Assembly (NCBI GenBank): GCA_902795045.1
Contig: CADBJU010000010.1
Location: 1-54,347, forward strand
Reading direction: 5' to 3'
Source of the DNA: Oscillospiraceae bacterium
GTDB taxonomy: Bacteria > Bacillota > Clostridia > Oscillospirales > Oscillospiraceae
Length of the DNA stretch: 54,347 nt
The translations under genes were made by a program, and so were the position numbers. The notes below the pieces were generated by a model, which saw only the letters and a program-made list of their open reading frames with translations, did no database searches and was not told the origin of the DNA. Of this stretch, positions 41,175 to 49,035 are shown one piece after another (position 1 is the first letter of the stretch; the number at the start of each line of letters is the position of its first letter).

Positions 41175-42586
41175 GCCTCACCCTCCTCATATGCGATCTT
41201 GTTGAGCGCGTTCACGTAAGCCTGAATACTGGAAAACACGATGTCAGTGGAAATGCCGCGCCCGGAATAGAGCTTGCCGTTGGACACCAGGCGCACCACC
41301 GTCTCGCCCATGGCCTCGCGGCCCTCGGTGACGGCGCGGATCTGGAAATCGTCCAGCTCGTAGTGGCGGTTGACCACCTTCTCGAGCGCGAGGAAGGAGG
41401 CGTCGATGGGGCCGTCCCCCAGGGCCACGCCCTCGAGCATCTCGCCTTCGCGGCTTAATTTGATATGGGCCATGGCGGAGATGTTGCTGCCGCTGTTGAT
41501 GACATAGCTCTCCACCGTGTAGCTCTGCGGCACCTGGAGGGCGACCGAGGCGATGATGGCGTCGAGTTCCCGCGCTCCCACCTGCTCCTTGTGGCGCAGC
41601 AGGTCCTGTACAGCCTCCCACACGGCCTGGGTGTCCTCGGGGTTTAAGTCATAGCCCAGATCGCGCGCGGCCTGGGCAACGCTGGCTGCGTCGTCGCCGA
41701 GGGCCAGGGACAGCTCGCGCGCCGCGTCCTGCACCCCGTCGTCAAAGGGCGAGGTCTTGTTGCGCTTGGTCTCCACCATCCACACGATCTGCCGCACGAT
41801 GCGCTTGAGCTCCACCGTGTGCAGGGGACATGTGACGCCGAAAAGCTCTTCTCTCGCCGCCAGGATGCCCGCCACGTTCTGGAGGGAGGCGGTGTCGCCC
41901 ACGGCGGCGGTCTTGACCTCACGCGCGCCCGCTCTCACGGCGGCAACGGCGCAGGCGTCCGCCATGGCCATAGTGTTGGCGCAGGCCACGCCCAGGGTCA
42001 CGTCCGAGAGGGCCGGGACGGTGTCGAGCAGGTTTTTCAGAAAGTCCGCCAGCTCCTCCGGCAGCAGGGCGCCGGTGGCGTCGCAGACGGTGACGGTCTT
42101 TGCGCCCGCCGCGACGGCGGTCTCGATGGCCTTGTGCAGGAAGGCTGCGTCGCTGCGCGTGGCGTCCTCGGCGAGAAACTCCACATCTTCGGTCTTCTCC
42201 GCGCAGGCCTTCACGATCTCTTCGATACAGGCAAGCATGGCGTCCGGCTTTTTGCGGGACAGGTACTCCATCTGCACGGTGCTGACCGGGGCCGTGACCT
42301 GGAGCCGCGGGTGCTTTGCGCCCTTGATGGCTTCCCAGGTCTCATTGACACTGTCGGTATTCAGCTCCACGGGCACGGCCACGACGCTGCCCTTCACCGC
42401 CGAGGCGATGGATTTGACGCGCAGGGCGTCGGCCCGGCCCGTGCGGATGCCTTCGATCTCGATGACCGAGACCGCCAACTTGTCCAGGAGCTTGGAGATT
42501 TCAAGCTTGCCCTTGAAGCTCAGGCTGTGGTCGGCCCCCTTGGCAAGCTGTTTCATCGTAATGTCGCTGATGCGGATTTTCTCCAT
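41171..42586 (-). CDS. LeuA-like protein with degenerate catalytic site
   Basis: A 471-residue HMGL-like TIM barrel with a C-terminal LeuA regulatory (dimer) domain from about 363 (GDGPIDASFLALEKVV, GRGISTDIVFSSIQAYVNALN). Key 2-isopropylmalate-synthase residues are absent: the N-terminal DTTLRDGEQ reads DITMKQLAK (catalytic Arg and metal Asp lost), and the metal-binding H-x-H reads GVACANT (Ala201, Ala203). EDVEFLAEDATR and the late Asn remain. Start at ATG 42586. Preceded by an apparent leucine T-box. It is either a pseudoenzyme, perhaps a leucine-sensing partner, or a divergent family with another reaction. Many tools would call it 2-isopropylmalate or citramalate synthase. Confidence 0.85.
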   Translation of the reverse strand: MEKIRISDITMKQLAKGADHSLSFKGKLEISKLLDKLAVSVIEIEGIRTGRADALRVKSIASAVKGSVVAVPVELNTDSVNETWEAIKGAKHPRLQVTAPVSTVQMEYLSRKKPDAMLACIEEIVKACAEKTEDVEFLAEDATRSDAAFLHKAIETAVAAGAKTVTVCDATGALLPEELADFLKNLLDTVPALSDVTLGVACANTMAMADACAVAAVRAGAREVKTAAVGDTASLQNVAGILAAREELFGVTCPLHTVELKRIVRQIVWMVETKRNKTSPFDDGVQDAARELSLALGDDAASVAQAARDLGYDLNPEDTQAVWEAVQDLLRHKEQVGARELDAIIASVALQVPQSYTVESYVINSGSNISAMAHIKLSREGEMLEGVALGDGPIDASFLALEKVVNRHYELDDFQIRAVTEGREAMGETVVRLVSNGKLYSGRGISTDIVFSSIQAYVNALNKIAYEEGEA

Positions 42587-42607
42587 TCTGCGCACTTCCT
42601 TTGCACG

Positions 42608-42873
42608 AAAAAATAAAGCCCTCTGAAGTCCATACGACCTCAGGGGCGAAGTTTCACTCGCGGTACCACCCTGGTTCTCCGCCGGCTGTCGGCGGACTCT
42701 CTCGGGCTCCAATAAGCCCATGGCCTGTAACGGGGCCTCCCGTGATCCGCTACTGTGTGTTCACGAATCCCGCTCGGGAACGAGACGCTTTCCGACTCAC
42801 GCACCGGCTCACACCGCCCGCCGGTTCTCTGTGCCGCTCATACGGAAGCGATTTTCCTTCATCGCTGTTTACA
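42608..42873 (-). ncRNA. T-box leader, leucine-type specifier (CTC)
   Basis: Minus-strand leader with CACAGAGAACCGG in stem I, the T-box core AGGGTGGTACCGCG (42660-42673) and a terminator (42647-42618: GCCCCTGAGGTC, loop GTATG, GACTTCAGAGGGC) followed by a T-rich run. The inferred specifier before GTTCCCGAGCGGG reads CTC (Leu). It ends about 20 nt before the LeuA-like start codon. Confidence 0.87.
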
Positions 42874-42879
42874 GGCGAA

Positions 42880-42908
42880 ATTCTACCACAGCCCTCCCCC
42901 AGCGTCAA
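42880..42908 (-). promoter_or_regulatory. Promoter of the Leu T-box operon
   Basis: On the minus strand TTGACG (42908-42903), 17-bp spacer, TAGAAT (42885-42880), directly upstream of the T-box leader. Confidence 0.7.
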
Positions 42909-42951
42909 CTGTGTAAATTACCATTTTTCCTGCGTAATTATGAAATAATTC

Positions 42952-42980
42952 TTGACATTTTGACTTTAGCTCGTTAAACT
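42952..42980 (+). promoter_or_regulatory. Promoter of the amidohydrolase gene
   Basis: TTGACA (42952-42957), 17-bp spacer, TAAACT (42975-42980), 33 bp before the start codon; divergent from the Leu T-box promoter. Confidence 0.7.
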
Positions 42981-43013
42981 TTCCGGGTAAACTGCAACAA
43001 ATCAGGTGATCCC

Positions 43014-43832
43014 ATGCTCATTATCGACTCCCATGTTCATATCTTTCAGCCAAACATCGCGCTCGCGGCGGTGCTCGCGACCAACAGCTTTTATGAGGGT
43101 TCCTGCAATGAGGAGATCCCCGCCCCTGTCAGCCTCGGCCATCTGCCGGGCACCGTGAAGGACCTGCTGCCCCGCATGGAAAAAGACGGCGTTGACCGCG
43201 CCGTGGTCTTCTCCACTGCGACCGCGCCCCACCAGGTGGAGGTCATCAACCGCTTCATCCGCGATACCTGCCGGGAAAACCCGCAGCTCATCGGCGTCGG
43301 CACCATGCACCCGGACTACCCGGACTTTGAGGGCGAGGTCAAACGCATGAAGGAGTTCGGCCTTGTGGGCATCAAGCTCCACCCGGACATCCAGCGCTTT
43401 AAGCTCGACGATGAGCGCCTGATGCCGCTCTACGAGATCATGAGCGCGGAAAATCTCTTTCTCATCGCCCACACCGGCGACTACCGCTTTGACTACTCCA
43501 CCCCCAGCCGCATGGCGCGCGTGGCGAAGACCTTCCCGAAGCTTCGGTGCGTCGCCCCCCACTGCGGCGGCTGGAGCGAGTGGACGGAGGCCCGCGAATG
43601 CCTCAATCTGCCCAACGTCTACATCGACACCAGCAGCACCCTCCCCTTCAACGCCTATGAGGCGGCGAAAAAGGCGATCGCGCTCTTTGACCCCACGCAC
43701 ATCTTCTTCGGCACGGACTACCCCATGTGGGAGCCGGGCGAGGAGCTGGAGCGCTTCTTCTCCCTTAACCTCGGCGACGAGCTCAATGAGATGATCCTGG
43801 GCAAAAACTTTGAGAGCTTTTTGAACGCATAA
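43014..43832 (+). CDS. Amidohydrolase-family metal-dependent hydrolase
   Basis: A 272-residue TIM-barrel hydrolase of the Amidohydro_2 type. The metal motif HVH is at the start (IIDSHVHIF); GIKLHPDIQ, FLIAHTGDY, APHCGG and FFGTDYPMW give the later His and Asp ligands. Relatives hydrolyse or decarboxylate a range of small acids and lactones, so the reaction cannot be assigned. It is monocistronic with its own promoter and a terminator; the next gene is convergent. Confidence 0.85.
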   Translation: MLIIDSHVHIFQPNIALAAVLATNSFYEGSCNEEIPAPVSLGHLPGTVKDLLPRMEKDGVDRAVVFSTATAPHQVEVINRFIRDTCRENPQLIGVGTMHPDYPDFEGEVKRMKEFGLVGIKLHPDIQRFKLDDERLMPLYEIMSAENLFLIAHTGDYRFDYSTPSRMARVAKTFPKLRCVAPHCGGWSEWTEARECLNLPNVYIDTSSTLPFNAYEAAKKAIALFDPTHIFFGTDYPMWEPGEELERFFSLNLGDELNEMILGKNFESFLNA

Positions 43833-43840
43833 GACACGAA

Positions 43841-43868
43841 AAATCCCCGGCGAATTCGCCGGGGATTT
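43841..43868. terminator. Bidirectional terminator, perfect 28-bp palindrome
   Basis: AAATCCCCGGCGAA meeting its exact complement TTCGCCGGGGATTT, between the convergent amidohydrolase and cupin genes, with A- and T-rich flanks. Confidence 0.85.
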
Positions 43869-43884
43869 CCGCGTTTCAAAATAC

Positions 43885-44208
43885 TCAGACAAAGTCCTCG
43901 CGCATGGGGGTGAAGATGTCCAGGAGTTTGGTATCCTCCAGAATCCGCACACCGTGGACCACGTTGGGTGCGACATAGTAGGTGTCGCCGGTTTCAAGGA
44001 TCTTGTCGGCCTGGCCTTCCTCCTGGTAGACGAGCTTGCCGGAGATGATGTAGCCGATCTGCTCATGGGGGTGGGAGTGCGGGGCGCCGACGGAGCCCTT
44101 TTCAAACGTCAGCTCACAGGCCATGAGATTCTGACTGTAGGACAGCACCTTGCGCTTGACACCGCCGCCGAGATCCTTCGCGGCGACGTTTTTATTCTCC
44201 GTATACAT
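43885..44208 (-). CDS. Small cupin protein
   Basis: A 107-residue single-domain cupin. The metal-binding motif is complete: HSHPHEQIGYIISG (two His, one Glu) and the later APNVVHG. It is 10 bp downstream of the TRAP large permease gene and probably part of the dctP-Q-M operon. It may bind or isomerise the imported compound or act as a sensor; no specific function can be claimed. Confidence 0.8.
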   Translation of the reverse strand: MYTENKNVAAKDLGGGVKRKVLSYSQNLMACELTFEKGSVGAPHSHPHEQIGYIISGKLVYQEEGQADKILETGDTYYVAPNVVHGVRILEDTKLLDIFTPMREDFV

Positions 44209-44218
44209 ATCCGTGTCC

Positions 44219-45523
44219 TTATCCGATCAGGGAGCCGGTGATCCGCGGCAGCCAGAGGCTGATGGACGGGATGAAGGAGATCAGCAGCAGGGCGATGATC
44301 ATGCACACGTAAAACGGCAGGGTGGCCTTGACGACCTTCTCCATCGGGCGCTTTGCCACGGCGGAGCCGATGAACAGCACCGCGCCGACAGGCGGGGTCA
44401 GCAGGCCGATGCCGCAGTTGAGCACCATCATGATGCCGAACTGGACCGGGTGCAGGCCGACACTCTGCGCAACCGGCAGCAGGATGGGCGTGGCGATCAG
44501 GATGATCGGCGCCATATCCATGATCATGCCCAGCAGCAGGAGGATCAGGTTCAGAAGCAGGATGACCACCACGGGGCTGGAGGAGATGCTGGTGATGAAG
44601 GTGGCCGCCTTGGCGGGAACGTGCAGGAGGGTCAGGCAGTTGCCGAAGGCCGCGCTCATGGCGATGAGGATCAGCACGATGGCGAGGGTGTCGATGCACT
44701 GCTCCAGGCTCTTCCAGACGCCCTTCCAGTCGAGGCCCTTATAGATGAACACAGACACGATCAGGGAGTAGATGACCGCGATGGCGGCGGACTCGGTGGC
44801 GGTGAAGACGCCGCCCACGACGCCCACGACCACGATCAGCACGGCCAGCAGCGCCCAGATGGACTTGCCGATCTGCTTGAAGAAGTTGGACAGGGAGAAG
44901 GGCTTGCCCTTGGGGTAGTTGTTCTTGACGGAGAGGATGTAGGAGCCCACCATCAGCGCGATGGCGAGGATGGCGCCGGGGACGTAGCCTGCCATGAACA
45001 GCGCGCCCACGGACACGCCGCCCGCGGAGGTGGCGTAGATGACCATGTTGTGGCTCGGCGGGACCAGCAGGCCCTCGCAGGAGGAGGTGATGGTGACGGC
45101 GGTGGAGAAGTCGGCGTCATAGCCCTCGTCCACCATCATGGGGATGAGGATGGAGCCGAGGGAGGCGGTGTCCGCCGAGGCGGAGCCGGAGATGCCGCCG
45201 AAGAAGTAGGAGGCCACGATGTTGACCATCGCAAGGCCGCCGCGCATCCAGCCGACCAGCGAGTTTGCCAACGCGATCAGCTTGTCGGAGATGCCGCCGG
45301 TGCCCATCAGAACGCCCATGGTGATGAAGAAGGGAACGGCCATCAGGGAGAAGGACCAGATGCCCTTGACCATCTGCTGCGGCAGCGTGACGATGTTCTG
45401 CCCCATGGAGATCATGCACAGCACCGTGGAAAGGCCGACCGAATAGGCGATCGGGAAGCGCAGGATTATGAAGACAAAAAAGCTGCCCAGAAGGACGAGC
45501 GTCGATAAAGCTTCACCACTCAT
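44219..45523 (-). CDS. dctM: TRAP transporter large permease (DctM)
   Basis: A 434-residue membrane protein with about twelve helices, the channel subunit of a tripartite ATP-independent periplasmic transporter. GGISGSASADTASLGSILIPMM and GLLVPPSHNMVIYATSAGGVSVGALF are characteristic. Its start overlaps the dctQ stop by 4 bp. Confidence 0.93.
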   Translation of the reverse strand: MSGEALSTLVLLGSFFVFIILRFPIAYSVGLSTVLCMISMGQNIVTLPQQMVKGIWSFSLMAVPFFITMGVLMGTGGISDKLIALANSLVGWMRGGLAMVNIVASYFFGGISGSASADTASLGSILIPMMVDEGYDADFSTAVTITSSCEGLLVPPSHNMVIYATSAGGVSVGALFMAGYVPGAILAIALMVGSYILSVKNNYPKGKPFSLSNFFKQIGKSIWALLAVLIVVVGVVGGVFTATESAAIAVIYSLIVSVFIYKGLDWKGVWKSLEQCIDTLAIVLILIAMSAAFGNCLTLLHVPAKAATFITSISSSPVVVILLLNLILLLLGMIMDMAPIILIATPILLPVAQSVGLHPVQFGIMMVLNCGIGLLTPPVGAVLFIGSAVAKRPMEKVVKATLPFYVCMIIALLLISFIPSISLWLPRITGSLIG

Positions 45524-46050
45524 GCCTTTTTATCCTCCTTCACAAAGAGTTGTTCGACATGCAGGAAAATCTGCTCCAGCTCGAAAATAATCATGCCGAT
45601 ACCGGCCACCGGGACCGGCAGATACTGCCACACCTTGCTGAGGGTGGGGATGGAGGCATACTTGCCGCGCAGGCTCAGGGGAGAATTGCAGAAGCGGATG
45701 CCGTAGACCACGAGGATGATGCCCAGGATCATGACGGCGAGGTCCGCCAGGATGTCCGACACTGTCAGCACCTTCTTGGGCAGGTAGGTGTCGAAGGCGG
45801 TCATGCGGATGTGCGCGCCCTTGCGGATGGCGAGGGTTGCGGAGAGGACCGCCATGTAAACCATGAAGGTCAGCACGACCTCCTCGCTCCAGTGGGGGTC
45901 GGTGATGAACGGGATATAGCGTCCGGCCACGGCCCAGGAGGTGATAAGGATATCGCCGACGAGCAGCAGCTTGCAGATGAACATGATGATCTTGTACGTC
46001 CAGTCGTACAGGGGCCTGATTTTCTCAAGCGTGCGGAAAAATGCAGGCAA
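45520..46050 (-). CDS. dctQ: TRAP transporter small permease (DctQ)
   Basis: A 176-residue protein with four hydrophobic helices and the typical ADWSEEV-like region here reading DPHWSEEVVLTFMVYMAVLSA, followed by RKGAHIRMTAF. It bridges binding protein and DctM. The start is TTG 46050 with AAAGGGG eight bases upstream. Confidence 0.88.
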   Translation of the reverse strand: MPAFFRTLEKIRPLYDWTYKIIMFICKLLLVGDILITSWAVAGRYIPFITDPHWSEEVVLTFMVYMAVLSATLAIRKGAHIRMTAFDTYLPKKVLTVSDILADLAVMILGIILVVYGIRFCNSPLSLRGKYASIPTLSKVWQYLPVPVAGIGMIIFELEQIFLHVEQLFVKEDKKA

Positions 46051-46095
46051 AGCGAAAACCCCTTTCTTTACGATTTCTTAGCGGGACAAAAACCG

Positions 46096-46124
46096 GGGGC
46101 GCAGGGGGACTTCCCCTGCGCCCC
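46096..46124 (-). terminator. Intercistronic hairpin after dctP
   Basis: A perfect 12-bp stem GGGGCGCAGGGG/CCCCTGCGCCCC with a 5-nt loop, followed on the minus strand by CGGTTTTTG. A partial terminator likely to keep binding-protein mRNA in excess. Confidence 0.7.
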
Positions 46125-46163
46125 TCAGGCTTTGTGATTTACGTTGATTACAGGCGAAAGAAC

Positions 46164-47162
46164 TCAGCCGGCCATGGCGACGAGCTCAGCGTACAGGTCG
46201 GCGAGCTTCTCGGTGTTGGCCTTGATGGTGGGCTGGCAGGCCTCGACCCAGGGAGACTTGTCTTCCACGGGGATAACGGTGGCGCCGTCCTTCTCGAGGA
46301 GCTCGAAGGTCTCGGCTTCGACCTTGCCGACCTGCTCACGGCAGACCTCGGAAGCGTACTTGGCAGCCTCCATGATCCAGCCCTGCTGCTCCTCATTGAG
46401 CTTGTTCCAGCCGGTATCGGTGATGACGATCTGCAGAGCGCCGAGGGTGTGGCCGTCGAGGAGGAGGTAAGGCGCGACTTCCTGGAAGGCGTTGGAGCGG
46501 TAGTTGGCGGTGGGCTGCTCAGCGCCATCGACAACACCGGTGTTCAGGGCGCTGTAGAGTTCGGTGAAGGGGACGCTGGTGGCGGAAGCGCCGAGGTTCG
46601 TGACCATGCCGGTCATAACGGGGTCGGAGGAAACACGGATCTTGAGACCCTTCAGGTCGTCAAGGCCCTTGACCTCGTTCTTGAAGAAGAAGTGACGGAA
46701 GCCTTCCTCGCCGTAGCAGAGGCCGCGCAGGGGCAGGCCGATCTCCTGGGGCTCGTTCAGGAACTCCTGGGCCAGCTCGCTGTCGGCGAACTTCCAGAAG
46801 TGATCCTCGTTGACAAAGGTGTAGGGGATGGACAGAAGGCTGGCCTTGTCGCAGCCGTACTGGGTCAGCGCGAAGGCGGAGATACGGCTGATGTCGCAGA
46901 TGTTGCCGCCGCCGAGCAGGTTATCGAGGATCTGATCCTCGGAACCGAGAACGCCGCTGGCCTGGATGTCGATGATGACAGAGCCGCCGGACAGCTCTTC
47001 GGTCTTTTCCTTGAAGGCCTTGGCCATTGCACCGACGATGGTGCCCTCGAGGGGGTTGACTTCCGCGTAGGTGAGGGTAATGGGCTCATCAGCGGATGCG
47101 GAAACGGCGCACAGCGCAAAGATCATGCACAGTGCCATGGTGAGTGCCAGGAACTTTTTCAT
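46164..47162 (-). CDS. dctP: TRAP transporter substrate-binding protein (DctP)
   Basis: A 332-residue secreted binding protein: signal peptide MKKFLALTMALCMIFALCAV to ASADEP, then the DctP fold with GLKIRVSSDPVMTGMV (the Arg that salt-bridges the ligand carboxylate) and VDGAEQPTANY. The Arg implies a carboxylate ligand; which acid is unknown. ATG 47162 with GGAGGAAAA upstream; first gene after the promoter at 47267. Confidence 0.92.
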   Translation of the reverse strand: MKKFLALTMALCMIFALCAVSASADEPITLTYAEVNPLEGTIVGAMAKAFKEKTEELSGGSVIIDIQASGVLGSEDQILDNLLGGGNICDISRISAFALTQYGCDKASLLSIPYTFVNEDHFWKFADSELAQEFLNEPQEIGLPLRGLCYGEEGFRHFFFKNEVKGLDDLKGLKIRVSSDPVMTGMVTNLGASATSVPFTELYSALNTGVVDGAEQPTANYRSNAFQEVAPYLLLDGHTLGALQIVITDTGWNKLNEEQQGWIMEAAKYASEVCREQVGKVEAETFELLEKDGATVIPVEDKSPWVEACQPTIKANTEKLADLYAELVAMAG

Positions 47163-47266
47163 CTTGTTTTCCTCCAATTTCAGAATTTTTACGCAGCTCT
47201 TGTGATAGTCTGCAAAGCTGTGAAGATTCACAAATTTTACGCTACACAAGCAAGCTCTTGTATGCT

Positions 47267-47295
47267 ATTATAACAGCAGCTTAACAGTTTGTCCA
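47267..47295 (-). promoter_or_regulatory. Promoter of the TRAP operon
   Basis: On the minus strand TGGACA (47295-47290), 17-bp spacer, perfect TATAAT (47272-47267). Confidence 0.7.
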
Positions 47296-47365
47296 TAATC
47301 AAAGCGCAAAAATCCGGATAAAAAATATGTACAAAACGGACAGCGCGCAGAAAGGGAAGCCGAGA

Positions 47366-47896
47366 ATGAAAAACACGCCGAACACCCTCACCATCGCCTG
47401 CAAGATCGACCGGAGGACCTTCACACGCTTTGCGGTATACGATACGCTCATACGAAAAAAGGGCTGGCGGAACCCGGTCCTGTTTGCGCTCATCATGTCG
47501 GCCTTTGCCGCCGTGTGCTTTTTCGTGAGAAAGACCCACGCGCAGGCGACGCTCCTGGGCGGCGTGCTGCTGGGGGTGGGGCTCGTGCTGCCCATCGTGT
47601 GGTTCGGGATGTTTTTCGCATCCGTCCGCCGCCAGGCAAAGCGCAGCGGCCTATCCCCGGACACGGTGCAGTACACCGTGACCCTCTCCGAAGAGAAGAT
47701 CCACGTCTCGAAGGGCAAGGAGGCGGCGGATTTCCGATGGCAGGACGCGCACCTCGCCCGTCGCGAAAAGGGCTGCATCTACCTCTACGTCTCCCCCGCC
47801 CGCGCCTTCCTTCTCCCTGACTGTGAGGAAACAGAACGGGCCTGGCAGTTTATCACCGCAAAGCTTGACCCCGCGAAAATCGAGAACAAAGCATAA
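47366..47896 (+). CDS. YcxB-like membrane protein
   Basis: A 176-residue protein with two adjacent transmembrane segments (PVLFALIMSAFAAVCFFV and LLGGVLLGVGLVLPIVWFG) and a C-terminal soluble region (YTVTLSEEKIHVSKG to AFLLPDC), the layout of YcxB-like proteins, whose function is unknown. I favour the ATG at 47366, after AAAGGGAAG; an in-frame ATG at 47327 lacks a ribosome binding site. Monocistronic, ending at a palindromic terminator. Confidence 0.72.
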   Translation: MKNTPNTLTIACKIDRRTFTRFAVYDTLIRKKGWRNPVLFALIMSAFAAVCFFVRKTHAQATLLGGVLLGVGLVLPIVWFGMFFASVRRQAKRSGLSPDTVQYTVTLSEEKIHVSKGKEAADFRWQDAHLARREKGCIYLYVSPARAFLLPDCEETERAWQFITAKLDPAKIENKA

Positions 47897-47899
47897 ACC

Positions 47900-47927
47900 G
47901 AATCCCCCGCCGGCCGGCGGGGGATTC
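47900..47927. terminator. Bidirectional terminator, perfect 28-bp palindrome
   Basis: GAATCCCCCGCCGG joined to its exact complement CCGGCGGGGGATTC, then CATTTTTAT, between the convergent YcxB-like and SGNH genes. Confidence 0.8.
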
Positions 47928-47943
47928 AAGCATTTTTATATCT

Positions 47944-47971
47944 CCACTTTTCACTTTCCACTTTTCACTTT
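47944..47971. repeat. 14-bp tandem duplication
   Basis: CCACTTTTCACTTT occurs twice head to tail, between terminator and SGNH stop codon. Confidence 0.85.
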
Positions 47972-47976
47972 CGTGA

Positions 47977-48732
47977 TCAGATGCTTCGCAGAAATTCCTC
48001 GATGATATAAGACTCGTAGAGGTGGGCGGCGTCGTTGGGATGGGTGTTGCTGCTGCCGGTGAGCGCGCCGGTGTAGTCCACCGCCCAGCGGCGCTTGAGC
48101 TCCTCCTTCACGAAGTCCGCCACATCGGGGTTGACGGTGCGGATCATGGCGGGGGTGTGGCTGTCGCCGTTCAAGTCCAGGTAGGCAAGGCCGTATTTCT
48201 TTGCCGCCGCGATGGTCATGTCCCGGTAAGCCTGCGTCTCCACGCCGTTGGAGACGATGATGCCGATGTGTGCCCGGGGGCGGTTTTGGATGAGCCACCA
48301 GAGCACCACGTTCCAGGCCCCGCCGAAGCTGTGGATCGTATCGTCCTCCAGGGAGCCGAGGGGGATCTTGCCCGTGATGTCCTCCCCGTCGCCGGAGGAG
48401 GCGTGGGGCGCGTGGTGGCTGTCGTTGATGCCGAGATAGATGGTGATATAGTCGGCGTCCTCAGGGATGTTCCGATAGTTCCAGGGCATGTCCGGCGCGG
48501 TGAGAGAGTTGCGGAACGCGCCCGGCTCCGGCGGGAAGGCCAGCGTCCGCCCGCCCTCAAAGAAGGGGACGAGCTCCATGTCGTTGCGGTTTGCGATCAG
48601 ATAGGGATAGACGCTGCGGTGTCCCCGGTAGGGCCCCTCCGATATGGGCGCGTTCTGCTCCAGCCCGTTTGTGAAGCTGTCCCCGCAGACGACCCATTTC
48701 TTGCCGCTGAGAACGTTGTATTCTGTTGACAT
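47977..48732 (-). CDS. SGNH/GDSL hydrolase
   Basis: A 251-residue esterase-like protein with all SGNH blocks: VVCGDSFTNG (nucleophile Ser), FFEGGRTLA, YLGINDSHH (oxyanion Asn) and THPNDAAH (Asp/His-type block V). No signal peptide. Two in-frame ATG lie six bases apart; 48732 is nine bases from GGAGG and is preferred over 48738, which is only three away. Monocistronic. Probably deacylates a carbohydrate or lipid; substrate unknown. Confidence 0.85.
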   Translation of the reverse strand: MSTEYNVLSGKKWVVCGDSFTNGLEQNAPISEGPYRGHRSVYPYLIANRNDMELVPFFEGGRTLAFPPEPGAFRNSLTAPDMPWNYRNIPEDADYITIYLGINDSHHAPHASSGDGEDITGKIPLGSLEDDTIHSFGGAWNVVLWWLIQNRPRAHIGIIVSNGVETQAYRDMTIAAAKKYGLAYLDLNGDSHTPAMIRTVNPDVADFVKEELKRRWAVDYTGALTGSSNTHPNDAAHLYESYIIEEFLRSI

Positions 48733-48830
48733 GGCCATGTTCCTCCCTCAGTCCCTGTTGATGACGCCCGGGGGCCGACATGCGGCGAAACCGGGGCGTC
48801 AGCTTCGCGGTGCCGCTTAAAAGCAGGGTA

Positions 48831-48859
48831 ATTCTATCATAAAGCGTCCCCCGCATCAA
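48831..48859 (-). promoter_or_regulatory. Promoter of the SGNH hydrolase gene
   Basis: On the minus strand TTGATG (48859-48854), 17-bp spacer, TAGAAT (48836-48831). Confidence 0.6.
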
Positions 48860-48975
48860 CCGCCAATCCGGCATTTTCTTTATTGCGCTGTGACTCTTGT
48901 GTGACAGACGCGGTGTTACGCTGCTCCCGCAATGCGCAAAACGGTGCGGCGGCGGAAGATTTCAGTCCGCGTTGC

Positions 48976-49004
48976 TTGACTTTGCCGTATTTTGCCTGTA
49001 GAAT
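48976..49004 (+). promoter_or_regulatory. Promoter of the TlpA-like gene
   Basis: TTGACT (48976-48981), 17-bp spacer, TAGAAT (48999-49004), 32 bp before the start codon. Confidence 0.65.
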
Positions 49005-49035
49005 ATATATACACATTTTTAACAGGAGGATCAAT

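Noticed and set aside
41171-42586. Calling this gene a functional citramalate or 2-isopropylmalate synthase
   Set aside because: The active-site Arg, metal Asp and both metal His residues are missing; only the fold and regulatory domain support the name.
46160-46540. Small frame MLSMALSSPP... antisense/out-of-frame within dctP
   Set aside because: Ser/Pro/Arg-rich shadow frame within a well-supported binding-protein gene.
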